A stretch of DNA of 64,000 nt, taken from NCBI RefSeq assembly GCF_052324685.1, contig NC_135226.1, forward strand, positions 19,110,973 to 19,174,972, in the 5' to 3' direction. Of the stretch, positions 62,573 through 64,000 are shown one piece after another. The notes under the pieces were generated by a model. That model was given only the letters and a program-made list of their open reading frames with translations, made no database searches and was not told the origin of the DNA. The translations under genes were made by a program, and so were the position numbers. Each line of letters starts with the position of its first letter. The stretch's first letter is position 1. The stretch is from Brachyhypopomus gauderio. Taxonomy: Eukaryota > Chordata > Actinopteri > Gymnotiformes > Hypopomidae.

Positions 62573-64000
62573 GGTCAGCGGCTGCGACCTTCAAAACACG
62601 GCCGAGAACCCACAGCCCCAACAGCCAGGATTCACGCAAACTTGAAGTGCATGCGTGAAGTGTTGAACGATGAGAAAAACACTTAACGATGTTTAAACGG
62701 TGCCTCTTCTGGAGGGTACACCCATGGACGCTCACACAAAGCGACTTCGACAGTGCTCATATCAGCAAATAAAAGAATTGCGAAATAGGAGATCTACATT
62801 TCTCCCTACAGATCTGACATGATTCACAGTGGAAATTATCCACTAGCGACGTCTGAGATAAGCATACTTAGTTAGAAACGCAATGACGTTAAACGTTAAT
62901 TAAGTCCTACACTGAATATGAATGTAATGTTACCTTATGGTACAATGGACTTAGTAAACAAGGTAGGGGGAAACAGCTTTGATTCGATTAGTAATGCAAA
63001 GACATTCCTCCTACACGTGCAGTGCGCCCTGTGTACATGATTTTTGGACAGGTTGTGCATCACATACTGACTAAGATATTCTGCAGAAGTCATGCAGACA
63101 TGGACGTTGTACAGTTTCCTCTCATGAGATCCTTCAGCTAAAGTGCCATAACTGTGTCCTGGCAGAACGCAACTGCGAAACCACAAATCATTTCTTGAAT
63201 TTGTTTACTGGAAAGTAATTGGTTTTATTTCTGCAGTGGTGGTTTAGAAGACATAGCCACTTTAAACACATCAGTTCTGTCCACAAAATTTCACACCACT
63301 TTTGCAGAACTGCAAGTTTTCAATATGATAATATAGTTAATGGACTCTGAAACCACCATCTAATGACCTGTAATAGGTTATTTGTTGATCTCCGTGAAAA
63401 GAGCATTGCCACTATTGATGATATCTCAGTGTTTGGACCAACAGGCTCTTTGTTAGTGCATATTTGGTGATGTGCACCAAACACTTTTAGAAGGAAACAC
63501 CAACCCTGGGTTGACCACATCCTCACAGGCAGGTGCAGATCCACAACGTCTGTGCAGTGTGTGAGCAGAGGAAGTACCATACGAGTCTCAGCACACAGTT
63601 ATCGATAGAAAACATCACCACTTCAGTAGATGCTCAGTGTTAAAATCATTTTATGTCCACATTAATCCTATAGTAGTCAAAATGGCTAATTATAAAGCAC
63701 ATGGCTTATATTCTGAATGTGACTTCTTATCAAGCTGTCCTTAAAAGAGATAAAAGAATGAAAGAAATTAGCTGACACGACTCTCCTCTAAGTTAAAATG
63801 CAGATGGAGGCTTAAATAATGATTTTTTTTTCCACTGTACACCTTTCATAAAACGTTTATTTCTGGTTTTGCAAGACCGCACACTAGCATGCGTTAAGGC
63901 AGGAAGAAAGGGTGTGGAAGAGAAACACCTCTTTTTCTATCTCAGTCATCTCAGACAAACTGTTTAAATTGCAGCAGGGCTGTTCAAGAGAACGTGTCTG
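62573..64000. other. Right flank, no gene seen
   Basis: AT-rich sequence with no supportable exon or repeat. If the candidate start exon at 62.5 kb is real, this is its first coding intron. Confidence 0.4.

Overview
The window is vertebrate genomic DNA, almost certainly from a ray-finned (teleost) fish. The evidence is intron-rich genes with GT-AG splice sites, very dense dinucleotide microsatellites, teleost-type L2/SINE tails (a 'gctatataaataaa' ending), a decayed Tc1 transposon, a TTA-flanked Harbinger-type MITE and two copies of an 8-bp-TSD hAT-type MITE. No bacterial, viral or plasmid features were seen.

Three genes could be assembled exon by exon. (1) On the minus strand, 15404 to 2331, lies a 12-coding-exon Sec6/exocyst-3-like gene, best matched to EXOC3L2. 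Its exons join to 2628 nt (875 aa) with every intron phase consistent. (2) On the minus strand, 32324 to 24962, lies ppp1r14a (CPI-17, the PKC-activated inhibitor of myosin phosphatase): 4 coding exons, 447 nt, 148 aa. (3) On the plus strand, 35574 to 40922, lies a spint2-like membrane Kunitz inhibitor: 9 coding exons, 1302 nt, 433 aa, with all eight introns in phase 1. ppp1r14a and spint2 are divergent, about 3.2 kb apart. The same head-to-head pair is found on human 19q13.2, and EXOC3L2 is also on human 19q13, so this looks like a conserved synteny block.

Layout: 1-2.3 kb is repeat-rich flank and probable 3' UTR of the exocyst-like gene. 2.3-15.4 kb is that gene. 15.4-25 kb is intergenic or 5' region, with one CRE/E-box cluster. 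25-32.3 kb is ppp1r14a with a 6-kb first intron full of tandem repeats. 32.3-35.6 kb is the shared divergent upstream region. 35.6-42.6 kb is spint2 with a 1.7-kb 3' UTR. 42.6-43.8 kb is a dead Tc1 element. 43.8-62.5 kb is a gene-poor stretch with minisatellites, microsatellites and a Harbinger MITE. At 62.5 kb there is a candidate first coding exon of another plus-strand gene that would continue beyond the window.

The most interesting signals are these. An exocyst-like exon (5972-6107) sits between UG-rich and CA-rich intronic tracts that are complementary in the pre-mRNA. A 31-bp minisatellite in spint2 repeats the exon 2/intron 2 boundary five times, including the splice donor. The fish spint2 carries an N-terminal MANSC domain plus an extra first Kunitz domain with a seventh cysteine. 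The exocyst-like protein has a long unstructured N-terminus with two acidic NPF motifs.
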